NCBI GenBank assembly: GCA_022813625.1 | Contig: JAKLMB010000040.1 | Span: 62,001 to 126,000 of the forward strand | Origin: Aaosphaeria pasadenensis | Lineage: Eukaryota; Ascomycota; Dothideomycetes; Pleosporales | Direction of reading: 5' to 3' | DNA length: 64,000 nt | Part shown: one piece after another, positions 1 through 11,334 of the stretch | How positions within the stretch are numbered: the first letter of the stretch is position 1 | Layout of the letters: each line of letters starts with the position of its first letter | Notes under the pieces: generated by a model | Told to the model about the DNA's origin: nothing | What the model saw: the letters and a program-made list of their open reading frames with translations, nothing else | Databases searched by the model: none | Program-made: the position numbers and the translations under genes

Positions 1-808
1 ACACTAGCAAATACGCCTGAGCGACCATGGGGAAGTGCTCGATGGATAAATAAAGTTAAGGTGTGGCACCGAGGAAAAACGGGGGGGAACATCATTTTTA
101 GAAACATCTCGGGCCTCTTCGGCATGCTTGTAGCGACGTCACCTGCCATACGAAGGCTAGAGAAAGCTAGAGCAGTGATGATCGACCTTTACTACTTGAG
201 TTACTGTGTTTCAGGAACCCTCAACTCCCCGTATTTCATAAGTTCCATTCGGCGCGTTGATGTTCTGCATTCTTTGAACCGGTCAGGAGTGTGCAAGTAC
301 ATGTTACCCATGGCTGACTGGCAAACCGGCAAACTGGAGAGACTATCGAAAGTGTACTGAGGGACAAGCATGCTGCAGCTCGCTTCAAAGTGGACATATT
401 AGAGCCATAATTGGAGCAATTACAAGCAACTATTATGGTTTTTCGTTACGTCCCATGACCGAACGACGGCAAAAGCATGCTGATCCCTTCGTGTTCTTTG
501 GCCAGCATGCGGCGATTTCTCTGCGCCACAAGGTGACTACCCCCAGCATCCTCGTATCTCCACAGGGATCTACAACGATCAAAGCCCTCAGAAAATGATA
601 CTTGCACAGGCTGACAGGGTGTTTGGGGTTTTGCGGTGTTAAATTAGAAGTGGATATATCACGTTAAAGCGGGCGTATCGTAGGTATAAAGAGCGAGGAA
701 TAGCTCGCATTTCCATTGCTGCATCCACCCCTCTTAATATATACTACTTCACAGTACTATACATCTTCCCATACAAAAGTTTTACAACACCCAACAGTCG
801 TTTCCAAA
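1..808. other. Intergenic, left edge to the PhiA-like gene
   Basis: I see no gene here. The longest open frame, at 61-360 on +, has no recognisable motif and low-complexity composition. The right end holds the promoter and leader of the secreted-protein gene that starts at 809. Confidence 0.6.
685..690 (+). promoter_or_regulatory. TATA box of the PhiA-like gene
   Basis: A perfect TATAAA lies about 120 bases upstream of the ATG at 809. It is followed after about 30 bases by a plausible transcription start region near 715-720 and a short AC-rich leader. A clear TATA box fits a strongly expressed, regulated gene for a small secreted protein. Confidence 0.5.
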
Positions 809-1471
809 ATGAAGTCCGTCGTCGCCTTGTCTCTCTTCGCTGCCGGTGCCCTTGCCCAGGCCCCAGCCTACTTCAGCGTCTTGTCAACCCGCAGTGCCTC
901 TCCTGTGCACTTGCTCCCATTGACAGCCCGTGGGGGAAAGTTCTTCCTCGGTGGACCTGGACCATCTTCCTACTGCCCCCCTCAGGTCGGGGATGGATGT
1001 CCGTCTGGTAACACGACGGTCTTTGCAGGTGGAGAGGAAACTCTTTCTCTAGGAGTTGTTGTTCCAGGAGGCCAGCAAGGTAAGACATGCAGTTCAAATT
1101 AACACTACTCCAAGCGACAGTTGCTGAATCCTCAATAATAGTATATGTCGGCCCTGATGGTAATCTGTCGTACACATCTCCCCACTCTGCCTACAAGCCC
1201 GAGGGATCCATTGTTGATGGATGGTCCAAGGGTTCGACTGGAACGTTCGGCACCTTGGTCTGGGAGAACGGCCTCGTTGCTTGCCCGGCAGGAGAAGGAG
1301 AGGGTTACCAAGTTTTTGGCCAGATCGAGGGCGTCGAGCGTGACCCCGCGTGCTTGGGTTTCAATGCCATTACTGGTACGTATTGAGATAAACATCCCTG
1401 CTTTGTCGGAGGTCGTATATTAACGTTTATGAATAGCCAATGCTACCGACGCCGGTGCATGGCAGTACTAG
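809..1471 (+). CDS. Small secreted cell-wall protein, PhiA / IgE-binding-like family
   Basis: Three exons (809-1079, 1142-1375, 1437-1471) encode 179 residues; the phase-1 introns splice cleanly and the second has a GTACGT donor. The protein begins with a typical signal peptide (MKSVVALSLFAAGALA, then Q), so it should be secreted or wall-bound. The rest resembles Aspergillus PhiA and the related proteins annotated as IgE-binding: RSASPVH near the N-terminus, an FFLGGPGPSSYCP stretch, VPGGQQVYV before intron 1, a G-x-L-S-Y-T-S-P-H-S segment, and a late LVACP motif with paired cysteines. PhiA is a conidiophore and hyphal wall protein in Aspergillus; a structural wall role here is inferred from family. 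Start choice: this ATG gives the signal peptide, whereas the frame remains open upstream only in the leader. Confidence 0.8.
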
Positions 1472-3260
1472 ATTAGCATTGTCCGGCACGGAGATAGGAT
1501 AATGCGTATTAATGGAATGAACGAAAGACTGCAAAGAGAAATCTAAGCAGATCAAAGGAAGCGGAGGATGGAGGATATTAATGATAATGAAACCAAATAT
1601 GGCTTTAGCAGGAGACCATAGCCTGCAACAATTACCAGATCTAGTTTGCATCAGTACTACTTTGCAATAGAGACCTAATTCTGGCAATTTCTGCCTCCAC
1701 TGTTGTCGATTTTGTGAGAAAATTATCTACTTTCAGCGTCTTTTCTCGACCCCTTAGCCCTTTGGCGACTTCAACATCCGACTTTGGCACTCCAAGAGCC
1801 TATGTCTGACGTCAATACCATGTGAATAGTACCCCGATGTAGACTGGAAAGGAAGATACCTTTGCGAAAAGCTTGCGAACGGCTTCGTTGGCTTCACCGT
1901 CTCGCGCCTGAGCAGCCACGGAGATATGTACACCATGTTCTGTAACGTCTCTAATGCCTTCGCTTTGAGTACTAACGCCGGGCTTTACGATGCACGTCAC
2001 GAGTAGACTTCCCAATTGGACCTGAGGATTGCTTTGTGAATTCTTTGTCTTGCTTGTCTTTGCAATGAATCTGATGGCCGGACCAAGTGAGGAGGACATG
2101 GCTCGCATGCCTCATCCGGGACGTAGTAATTGCACGTAGGTCCAACACGGGATGTAGGAGCAATCATAAGGTGAATATGACTAAGGTTGAGCGAGTGTGT
2201 GGGTATAACTACTACAAGTGACCATACTGTATAGTTGTAGGACAGCAAGTATAGAAGGGAATACTTTGTGGAAGGTACTCCGTGCCCTAATCGAGCCCGG
2301 TGGTAGCCGCTCAAACGGCGGTGTCGGCCATTCCCCATTCCATGACCCCGCCCCCACCAATTGCATCTCCATAACTCGAAGATACGTACAACACATGCAG
2401 ACAAATTAGGTATCTAAGTAGGCAGATACTTGTAATTTAGTACTTCAATCTTGTTACATTTGATGAATACCATAAAATGAATAGGTACCTAGATATGTCA
2501 TGTGTATGCGAATGATAAGGGACAGTACCTACTAGTTACTTCGTACTTGCCTAGTGGGCACTGTGCCTACCAAAACCGTCCCTTACAGTCAGGACAGTGA
2601 GTATACGTGCCTCACCCGTTACTATTGCGACCACCGCTGCACTGCTGTACAAACATTTACATCATCTTCGTCGGTATCTGTGAGGACAATCCTGCTTTTG
2701 ACACGCATCGTCTTTTCCCGTTTATCAAAGCGCTGGCTATTGATGCCGGTACAATCCAGCTTCCTGAATTAGTGTCGGTCCGTGAGATAAACCCTCGTGT
2801 ATATTGTCCTTTAACGATCACAACCTCTCCACCACAACCCCTAAGTGAAGGTTGACCCGGAGCAGAATCTTCACGGCACAACCCATTACCTAAAATATGA
2901 TGGTCGCGACCGCTGCGAGAAACTACAAAAGCTGCTCATCCAGCCCACTCAATTTTGTTTCCGCAATTCCCTAATCTTCACCTTTGTCTCCCATCAACGT
3001 CGTCCGCCCAAGGCAACATCCACCACCCTCACAACACCCGCTTACATATATACCTATACTGGTGTGTTGCCCTTGTTCTTGCACTGCCTGCCCTGACAGT
3101 CGCCTATCGCCTGGTCAGCCAGGTCATCTATTTGAGCCTGGCTTGTCATCCATGGCGTAGCATGCACTCCATGCTTCACACTCTTCGTACGTCTTACTAA
3201 CTTGCTTTATCAGAAGGTTGTGCGTTTTCGCATTGTGGTTTTATTCTACAGATTCTCAAC
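1472..3260. other. Intergenic, PhiA-like gene to arginase
   Basis: I see no gene. A full CRE palindrome TGACGTCA lies at 1807-1814. Near the right end a branch point and acceptor (TTACTAAC followed by CAG, ending at 3213) suggest an intron in the arginase 5' leader. Its donor is unclear; a GTGTGT at about 3061 is one candidate. Confidence 0.5.
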
Positions 3261-4356
3261 ATGACTTCTGCCCCCTCAAAGCAGCCTAAATTTCTCCCGG
3301 CCCGCAATGAGCTGGGAGTTGTGGCCGTTGGATTCAGTGGCGGACAGGTATGTAATCTAGCATGAACTGCACCTCTCAGCGCGCATGTGGCTGACTTGTC
3401 CCGCATAGCCCAAAGCAGGCGTGGACGCTGCCCCAATGGCGCTGATTGAAGCCGGGCTCATTCAGCAGCTCGAGGAGGACCTTGAGTTCAAGGTCTCCTT
3501 TGACGGCCAAGTCCATTCATATTCCGAGATTTTGCCAGCAGACGACCCTCCATACCGCAACATGAAGAGGCCGAAGTTTGCCAGCGCTGTGACCCGAGAG
3601 GTCAGCGAACAGGTGTATAACTACGCTAAAGACGGCAAGCTCGTCCTAACATTAGGAGGTGATCACTCAATTGCCATTGGTACCATTTCTGGTACTGCAA
3701 GGGCTATTCGGGAGAGACTTGGTCGAGAAATGGCCGTCATCTGGGTAGATGCACACGCAGATATCAACACTCCCGAGACTTCAGACAGTGGAAACATCCA
3801 CGGAATGCCTGTATCTTTTTTGACCGGATTAGCGACCGAGACCAGAGAGGATGTCTTCGGTTGGTTGCAAGATCATCATCGCCTGAGCACAAAGAAACTC
3901 GTCTACATTGGCTTGCGGGACATTGACAAGGGAGAGAAGAAGATTCTCAAGGAACATGGAATCAAGGCATTCTCCATGCACGATATTGATAGGTCCGTTT
4001 ACACTGTTTGTTTGATTGCGAATTGCTCACTGACCTCTTCTCTTACCTACAGGCACGGCATTGGCAAAGTCATGGACATGGCTCTGGGCTGGATCGGAAG
4101 CGATACACCCATCCATCTCTCCTTCGACATTGATGCCCTCGACCCTATGTGGGCACCTAGCACGGGAACAGCTGTTCGAGGCGGTTTGACGTTGCGCGAG
4201 GGTGACTTCATTGCTGAGTGTGTTGCCGAGACCGGATCTCTGGTCGCTTTGGACCTCGTCGAAGTCAACCCCAGTCTCGATGAGCAAGGCGCCACGGACA
4301 CAGTCAGAAGTGGACTTTCCATTATCAGGTGCAGTTTGGGCGATACCCTGCTATAA
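3261..4356 (+). CDS. CAR1/agaA: Arginase
   Basis: Exons 3261-3347, 3409-3992 and 4053-4356 encode 324 residues, normal for fungal arginase. The enzyme hydrolyses L-arginine to ornithine and urea, the first step of arginine use as a nitrogen source. The binuclear-manganese ligand motifs are intact: GGDHS (about 112-116), DAHAD (143-147) and SFDIDALDP in the last exon. GNIHG (157-161) and DLVEVNP complete the active site. The C-terminus is the conserved RCSLGDTLL-type tail. The first intron is phase 0; the second splits an Arg codon after HDIDR, giving a seamless DIDRHGIGK. No targeting sequence is visible, so it is probably cytosolic. A leader intron may precede the ATG (acceptor at 3213). Confidence 0.96.
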
Positions 4357-4910
4357 TGCAAACGCCACGTTACGTCGCGCATCACTGTCTCAACACAGAG
4401 ATACGCTTTAATGTTTTGGAACGGTTTCCTTTTGACTGTTTGATATGGATTCTAGGGACTGTAGCGGCATCTTTTCTTAGAACTACTGAGGTCTAGACAG
4501 AGAAAACTGTTAGGGTTCTATTAAGATATTTCATTCAATGTTGATACCAATGATGACCTTAACTTTTTCCATTGCACCGATGTCAAGACGATCCACTTAA
4601 AGACACATACCATACCCACCAGAGCATATATTCGGCATTGAGATACAAAGGCAACGGAACTACGGGATTGCTGTCATCCGTACATCGGTGTTGTCGGAGC
4701 GTCCTAGCGTAGTCATTTGTTGACTTTTTTTTCGAAATCGCCGGGTCAGACTTTCGCAGTCCAGACGTCATATGACAGTTCCTCCGAAGCCACCCGAACG
4801 TCGAGTAACAAAAACATCAAAACATGCAATGGCCGAATTGTCAATTGGAAAAGGATTTCCTTTTAATGTGATTTTATATTTCATACAAAATTGACAGGTC
4901 ACACAACGAT
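4357..4910. other. Intergenic, arginase to NADH dehydrogenase
   Basis: This 554-base stretch has no gene. It holds the arginase 3' end and the dehydrogenase promoter, which is AT-rich just before the ATG at 4911. Confidence 0.6.
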
Positions 4911-6760
4911 ATGAAAACGATAACATGCATACCCTGTTTAGGCAGGTTCCCTGCAGCTTTCCGTGAATCGGGTTCGCGCAGGATCACCTATGCCACTTCC
5001 TTATTAGCATCGCATGCATCGACATTGAAATCCCGACCAAAACCATTCACGCTACAGCAACGACGGCACATGACCGTAGATCAATTGGACTCGAACAAAG
5101 ATGGTGAGTTCTCCAATTCTAACCTCTTGGCTGTAGTTCAGAAAACTGAAAGGCAAAAAAATGTAGACCGTGAACGAGTCGTCATCTTGGGCAGTGGTTG
5201 GGGCGGGTACATGGTAGCTAGACAGCTCGACGCGCGCAAATACCAGGCCGTCATTGTATCTCCTCGATCCTACTTTGCATTCACGCCGCTGCTAGCTTCA
5301 ACATCCGTGGGCACTCTCGAGTTCCGCACGGCGCTGGAACCTCTCAGGAGTAAGCGTGTGAAGGTCAAGTACTTGCAAGGTTTTGCCGACCAGATTGATT
5401 TCAGCAACAAGACAGTCACGATTGAAGAGTCGGTGGATGATCCTAGTGTGACGTTGGAGCCTGTGAAGGGTAATCATGCGGGGGAGAGGAGAGAGCAACG
5501 GCCACAGGAGAGGATTGAGCAGGCGAAGACGGGGAGACTCTTCAATTTGACGTATGACAAGCTCGTTATTGCTGTAGGATGCTATAGCCAAACGTTCGGC
5601 ACACCAGGCGTGAGCGACCATGCGTAAGTATGTCCATAAGATTGATAGCAGACACATGCTGAAGAAGTGGCAAGGTTCTTTCTCAAAGATGTCGGTGATG
5701 CGAGAAGGATCCGCAACAGAATCCTGGCATGTTTTGAGGCCGCTGCCCTCCCGACCACATCTGACAAGATGAGAAGACAACTCCTGAACTTTGCCGTTGT
5801 TGGTGGCGGGCCAACAGGCATAGAATTCTCCGCAGAGCTGCACGATATCATCAACGAAGACCTGGCTCGTATCTATCCCGAGCTCATCCCTTTCCACAAG
5901 ATCACAGTCTACGATGTGGCGGACAAGGTCCTCCCCATGTTTGACGAGAAGCTAGCAAACTATGCGATGGACACCTTCAAGCGCGAAGGCATAGCCATCA
6001 AGACTAGGCACCATGTTGAAGAGCTGAGACCGGGGGCACCTGGCGAGAAAGTCGATTCGAAATTAGACGACCACGCCTGCTACACCCTGAAAGTGAAAGA
6101 GGAGGGGGAGATAGGTGTCGGCATGGTAGTCTGGAGTACCGGATTGATGCAGAACCCTTTCGTTGCTAAGACTCTTGCAAAAGAGTTGGATCCTTCACAA
6201 GGACGTCTTGGGTTAACCAGATTGGGATCAGACAGTGACGGCGCACTGCCGAAATCCTGGCATATTAAGAGGGATTGCAAGTCCGGCTCATTCTTAACTG
6301 ATGATCGTCTTCAGTTGAAGGTACAGGCCTCCGGCGAGGGGGAGAAAAGGCCTGAAGCCACCCTTCAAGGTGTCTACGTCCTCGGCGACTGTGCAGTTAC
6401 GGAGGGTAGCCGATATCCCGCGACTGCGCAGGTAGCTTCGCAGAAGGCGATCTGGCTGGCGAAGAGGCTTAACAAAGGCGACCTCGAGCAGTCCACGTTC
6501 ACCTGGAAGAATTTGGGTGTTATGGCTTATATCGGCAACTGGAAGGCACTGCTCCAGGGCGGAGAAGGTGGAGGCATATCTGGCCGTACGGCATGGCTGG
6601 TATGGCGCGGTGCCTACCTCACCAAGAGCGTGAGCGTAAGAAATAAGATTCTCATCCCGATATATTGGTAAGTACAATCTCGGACGTGAGGAGCCTATCC
6701 AAGCTAATTCGACCTAGGTTTATCAACTGGATATTCGGGCGAGACATCAGTCGGTTCTAG
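4911..6760 (+). CDS. Alternative (type II, rotenone-insensitive) NADH dehydrogenase, mitochondrial
   Basis: Exons 4911-5623, 5675-6667 and 6718-6760 encode 582 residues. NDH-2 enzymes pass electrons from NADH through FAD to ubiquinone without pumping protons. The first Rossmann fold (FAD) is at VVILGSGWGG, about residues 90-99; the second (NADH) is at VVGGGPTGIEFSAEL, about 279-293. YVLGDCA near the C-terminus is the conserved second FAD contact, and the end (INWIFGRDISRF) is the usual NDH-2 membrane-associating tail. The first 50 residues are Arg/Ser-rich with few acids, fitting a mitochondrial presequence. Whether it is the external (NDE) or internal (NDI) form cannot be read from sequence. 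Two hydrophilic insertions, at about 178-215 and about 395-440, make it longer than bacterial NDH-2. Confidence 0.93.
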
Positions 6761-7304
6761 GTCATCACTCTAGTGAAATGCTGGAACACATTGTAGGATA
6801 TGTTTATATATGGAAGGGTTCAAGAGGTCACTTTATATTTAGACCACCGGTAGGTATAATGTTAGAAAAGCGTATCTGAATAGACTTCCGAGTGGGCTTT
6901 GATATCATCTCAAGTTCCTCTCTGTCGTAATACTTCACTGCCAGATCCACACCACTGTGCGTTGGCCAATTGCCTGAGAAAAACTAGTCAAGTACTCACT
7001 CCCTTCGTCTCATCAATAATTTGCCCAAAAATATTCTTCGTACATTTCGTAATAAATTCATAAAGACCGCGACTCGAGACGCACGTGCGCACGTGTTCGT
7101 GCCCCATGCCCCGCAAGAACTCTGCATGGATCATCGCGACTCGAAAAGCAAACCCTCAGCTCTCAACACACCAACGCGACAGATACGACAGCTCCAACGA
7201 CAATAACGACAATGACCTGACGAACCTCAATCTCAATCTCAATCTCAATCTCACCCCCCCTAATCTACCCACCCACCAATCCAACCAATTCCCCACCCCA
7301 AACC
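6761..7304. other. Intergenic, NADH dehydrogenase to Sas2-like gene
   Basis: No gene. This is the leader and promoter of the acetyltransferase gene at 7305, with a CTCAAT hexamer array at 7226-7253. Confidence 0.6.
7226..7253 (+). repeat. CTCAAT hexamer microsatellite
   Basis: Nearly five perfect tandem copies of CTCAAT, about 50 bases before the ATG of the Sas2-like gene and probably within its transcribed leader. Confidence 0.8.
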
Positions 7305-8609
7305 ATGTCTTCGTCGCTCGTCTCCTCCGCGCTCACGATCGCGCCGCCTCCCCTCCCCTCAAACCCCATCACCGCCTCGCCAACAGCCCGCACGAAGCGG
7401 CTCTCCAAAGCGTCTCGTGCACCCAATGCGCGGCCCCTCGAGCCCAACGTCATCGAGGTCGGGTTCGGGAACCTGCTCGTGAGGCCGTGGTACCCGTCGT
7501 TCTACCCGGAGGAGCTCGTGGGCCGCTCGGTGGACAGGCTGTACGTGTGCCAGTGGTGCTTCAAGTACAGCAAGGTGCTGATGCCGTTCCTCGGCCACCT
7601 CAAGGTGTGCGAGTGCATGGCGAATCCGCCCGGCGAGAAGGTGTACGAGCAGGGGGGTTACAGTCTGTGGGAGGTCGATGGCGAGGAGTGTAAGGTGAGT
7701 TGCGGTCCTTTTTCTTTTTCTTTTAACATCATCATGGAACAAGGGGCGCTGATCTGATTGTATGTAGTTGTACGCACAAAACCTCTCGCTGTTCGCGAAG
7801 CTCTTCCTAGATACAAAATCCGTCTTCTACGACGTCACGACGTTCCTATACTACGTCCTCGTCGCGCACGACCCATCGCCATCCATCACCCTCCCCGAAG
7901 GCCTACAGCACACGACGTTACCTCCAGCGACGACACAGGAAGACGGAGCACCACCAGCACCCAGCACAAGCGCGAGCACACCCCCGAGGCCACCACACCA
8001 AGTCGTCGGCTTCTTCAGCAAGGAGAAGATGAGCTGGGACAACAACAACCTCGCCTGCATCCTCGTGTTCCCCCCATGGCAGAAGCAAGGGCTGGGCCAG
8101 ATCCTCATGGGCGCAAGCTACGAGATGAGCAAGCGGGAAGGCAGGCTCGGCGGACCCGAGAAACGTAAGTCGTAGTCCCCCTCCCTCCAATTCCCTTAAT
8201 CGAACTCCATGCCTTTTTTTCTTTCTCGCGCACCAGCTGACTTGAAGGATCCGCAGCGCTCTCTGAACTCGGACGGCGCGCCTACGTGCACTACTGGTCG
8301 CAGACGCTGGCGCGCGCGATCCTCGCCGCGCCTGCGAAGTCGAGACTCACAGTCGCGGCGCTGCGCGATGAGACGTTCATTGTTGCCGAGGACATCATTG
8401 CGACGCTGCAGGCCATGGACGTGCTGGAGCACAGGAGCCGCGGCCGGGCGGACGCGCTGATCAACAAGGCGAGGGTGAGGGGGTGGGTGGAGAGGTATGG
8501 TGTGGATTTGAGGTGTCCTGTCGATCCCGAGGGGTTTCTTAAGGAGTATGGGGACAACGATGAAGGTGGTAGTGAGGAGGAGGATGACGAGGAGCAAGTG
8601 GACGAGTAA
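7305..8609 (+). CDS. SAS2: MYST-family histone acetyltransferase, Sas2-like
   Basis: Exons 7305-7694, 7768-8164 and 8257-8609 encode 379 residues. MYST enzymes acetylate histone lysines; Sas2 acts on H4K16 in yeast, and that substrate is only inferred here. The MYST zinc finger is complete (C82, C85, H98, C102 in YVCQWC...GHLKVC). NNLACILVFPPWQKQGLGQ (about 222-241) carries the catalytic cysteine (C227) and the acetyl-CoA loop QKQGLG. GGPEKPLSELG, formed exactly across intron 2, carries the catalytic glutamate (about E261). There is no chromodomain, as in Sas2 and unlike Esa1. A Pro/Ser/Thr-rich insertion at about 165-207 splits the catalytic domain, and the C-terminus is acidic. The gene converges on the Mis14 gene about 330 bases downstream. 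Confidence 0.9.
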
Positions 8610-8935
8610 TAGGCGTACAGTTTTGTGTGTTTTCTTGGGGAGTCCTGGAGCAATATACCCACCAACTGCGGTCGATTGTTGGATTGAACTGAATCTAATT
8701 TCTTTGCATTTACGTTTTTCTCGATGATAATGTCATATTATAGTGCTCTCTCTCTTTAGAGTCATGCTGAAAAAAAAGTCGCGGGGTATCATGAAATCTA
8801 AAAAGTACACCAATCCCTCCCTCTCCATATCAATGTCCATTCGATCATGAGTGTGATGATCATGATGAATCGGAGAGGCACATGCGCCGGACCTTACATT
8901 AGCTCCGCACATATCGCTCCTCTCCAACCAAACCC
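8610..8935. other. Shared 3' region, Sas2-like and Mis14 genes
   Basis: A 326-base convergent interval that should hold both 3' untranslated regions. No gene seen. Confidence 0.6.
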
Positions 8936-9682
8936 TCACGAGGCCTTCGAACCCGACTTCTTCCCATTCAAATACGCCACCACCTCCGCCGACCTCTCCA
9001 ACCTCGCCCTCGTCTCCGGCAACCCCTTCTCGAGCCTCCCGAGCCCCTCGAGCGCCCTTTCCCAACTCCTCTCAACCTCCTCCGCCCTCTTCAGCCCCTC
9101 CACCACCAGCCCATCCTCCGCGCTCACCGTCCCCGCAGCCCTCAACCCCTCCTCCCTCGCCACCCTCTCGCGCTCCAACTCCGCCTCAAACGAAACCCTG
9201 TACCTCTCCGCCGCCAGCCCAGGCGTCTCCCTCCTGTGCGCGCTGATCTTGCTCACCAGCGCATCCCGCTTGACGTTCAGGTCCGCCAGCCTGCTCCTCA
9301 GCTTCTCGTCATACGGCTCGTACTCCTCGACCTCCACGCTGGCCGCTGGCTTCTCCTTCCCGCTGTCTTCGTCTTCGGCCAAGGGCACCACGTCGTTCCC
9401 GTTAATCGAGATGTTGCGCCTCATGCCCTCGAGCACCTGCGCCACGAACTGGTTCACCAGCTCCTCCGTCTTGCGGCGCAGGTCGTCGGGCTCCGCGGGT
9501 GGCGGATTGCTACCATCTGCTGCTGTGGTGGTGGTGGTGGTGGATGCATTTGCGGTGGTGGAGGATGGGACGGGGGGGAGGTGCAGGTCGAGTTTTTGGA
9601 GGGCCGCGTGCCGGATCTGGGATTGGAGGAAGGTGAGGTCTTGCGGGGATTGGAGTTCGATTTTACGGTGCTCGGCGTCCAT
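8936..9682 (-). CDS. mis14: Kinetochore protein Mis14/Nsl1 (MIND/Mis12 complex subunit)
   Basis: A single exon of 248 residues. The N-terminus (IELQSPQDLTFLQSQIRHAA, then LQKLDLHLPP) matches the Mis14/Nsl1 family, whose members form the four-subunit Mis12/MIND complex linking centromeric chromatin to the Ndc80 microtubule-binding complex. After a Ser/Thr-rich linker the chain becomes strongly helical and charged, with heptad-like stretches (KLRSRLADLNVKRDALVSKI and ELERERVAREEGL), as expected for the rod-like complex. Similarity in this family is low outside the N-terminal box, so the call rests on that box plus the coiled-coil layout. A 303-aa open frame on the opposite strand (8847-9758) is a GC-rich shadow. 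Confidence 0.82.
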   Translation of the reverse strand: MDAEHRKIELQSPQDLTFLQSQIRHAALQKLDLHLPPVPSSTTANASTTTTTTAADGSNPPPAEPDDLRRKTEELVNQFVAQVLEGMRRNISINGNDVVPLAEDEDSGKEKPAASVEVEEYEPYDEKLRSRLADLNVKRDALVSKISAHRRETPGLAAERYRVSFEAELERERVAREEGLRAAGTVSAEDGLVVEGLKRAEEVERSWERALEGLGRLEKGLPETRARLERSAEVVAYLNGKKSGSKAS

Positions 9683-10500
9683 GGTTGCGGTGGGTGCGGT
9701 GGGTGCGTTGAAGGGGTGCTTTCGATGTTGTCGTGTGTTGCGCGCCGAATATGGGTGAGGTTATTTCATGTACGGGTGTTTGGAGACGTAGGTTTGCTGG
9801 AACGATTTGGAGTAAATTTTGCGGTACAAGTGTTGAGGAACACCCTGTCACGGTGATTGGAGTCGGGATAATTTCGTAGAGTTGTATGCGCTTTGCGGTG
9901 CTGTTGAACTGTTATGGTAGTCAGTGTCTTCGTCGTTTGTTTTGATCGCGCGTTGAGTTGTGGAGTCATCACGTGATGATAACAGCTCTTATCGGAGTAG
10001 CTTATCGGAAGTCTTATCGCATCCGATCGGGCTCGTACTTCTGCTTCACATGTCTGGTACACGTCAGGTCGCTGCTACACTGATGGTAGAGTGGCAAATT
10101 ATCAGAGTACAGACTCAGTGTGTGTTTGGTAGTAGCATTAAATTGCATAGAAAAGTGAAAGTTATAGACAACAATAGGATAGCCTCTTCGCCATCATCCC
10201 GAGCGCATTTAGAAGCAGACAACTGGAAACGCCTTTAACTCCACCAACCCATGAGTCCGTGATAGATGACGCCTATAAACCATAAAGCACCGTTCTTGCC
10301 CATTCATTACGCCGTCGTCAAAAAGCCATGTCCAAAGAGTGACAGACTTGGAAAGAAGCTCCGGAGTGTAAAGGTCCGCGTGAGAAGAAATGAAAGTTAC
10401 GCCAGGGAATGCCGACGGCAGAGCCAGAGCCCATTCATGGCCCGAACCGTAGTCTACAGCGCCCGCGAGACGCTGTTCCGAATCATACGTGTGACATAGT
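9683..10500. other. Intergenic, Mis14 promoter side
   Basis: About 820 bases with no recognisable gene. It holds the Mis14 promoter on the left and the 3' end of the 142-aa gene on the right. Confidence 0.5.
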
Positions 10501-11334
10501 TCATTGTGGGAAAATCTGTGCGACCTCTTCGTCGCTCACAAATATATCTTGCACGGGGTCCTGCTTGCGCTCGAGCTCTTCGAAATGGACGTCGGCGTAC
10601 GACGGTAGAAAGATTTCTAAGACCGAGATCGTCAGCGAAACAGATTTTCTTGTTCAATATGCGTTTGTGACGTTTTGGGCGGATAGAGTTGACGCAAGCT
10701 CGGCCCCACTGCGGATACATGGTGCACGTCACTGGGTTCGAGACATGAAACAATACAAATTTGTGGAGCTTCTGTAGGGTTGTATATGTGCGGCAGTGCA
10801 TGAAACGTACCTTGATTCCAGTGGAAGCCCTGTGATGCCTTGATACACGAAACCTGTGCCGTTGTGAGTCAAATGTACTGCAATGTATCGGGATTGAATG
10901 TGGGTTGAACGATTCGGACGAAACGGGGCAGAGGCAGTGGCAGTACCAGTCTGGGGCTTTCGGAATTGCCGATGTTGACGACAGTATACTCGGCTTCAGA
11001 GAAGGATGGCGCTGGTATAGGTTAGCAATCTCTTCTTCACGTCTCCGAGCGATCTGGCGAGGCAGCGATTTGGTCGAGTCCAGCAACGTCGACGACGAGG
11101 CCAGCGCAAAGTGGTAGGAATAGACATACACATCAGAGACGGCCTTCGGTTATGGACAGATGAATGGCGGGACGGAGGAGTGCTTGGAGAGGTAGACATG
11201 TTGCTTGAGTAGCTTCCGTATGCGAATGGGGAGTTGCTCGAGTTGGTCGTTGAGCTCGATGCAGCCGCGGTATACCGATGACTAGCACCGCCTTGCTTCT
11301 TCTTTCGCTGGGGGATAGCAATGGAGGAAGACAT
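10501..11334 (-). CDS. Uncharacterised conserved-looking fungal protein, 142 aa, four exons
   Basis: Exons on the minus strand are 11334-11130, 11011-10947, 10853-10811 and 10616-10501; phases match at all three joins and the donors are GTATGT, GTACTG and GTACGT. The N-terminal third is basic then Ser/Thr/Asn-rich and disordered (MSSSIAIPQRKKKQGG...). The C-terminal half is the ordered-looking part: EYTVVNIGNSESPRLV, then SQGFHWNQEIFLPSY, then an acidic tail DPVQDIFVSDEEVAQIFPQ. I associate this C-terminal pattern with small uncharacterised Pezizomycotina proteins, but know no function. No signal peptide or membrane segment is visible. A naive single-frame reading gives two longer but meaningless frames; the spliced model alone joins the SQGFHWNQ and EIFLPSY segments. 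Confidence 0.72.

Noticed and set aside
1472..3260. Hidden gene between the PhiA-like gene and arginase
   Set aside because: All frames are short and no exon set with consistent phases or motifs could be made.
7085..7693. 202-codon plus-strand frame overlapping exon 1 of the Sas2-like gene
   Set aside because: Another frame of the same exon carries the MYST zinc finger; this one is Arg/Pro-rich shadow.
8847..9758. 303-codon plus-strand frame across the Mis14 gene
   Set aside because: A Ser/Thr/Leu-rich shadow caused by the GC-rich third positions of the minus-strand gene.
10728..10745. tRNA B-box-like GGTTCGAGAC
   Set aside because: No matching A box or cloverleaf around it; it lies inside intron 3 of the 142-aa gene. 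No other tRNA candidate was found in the window.
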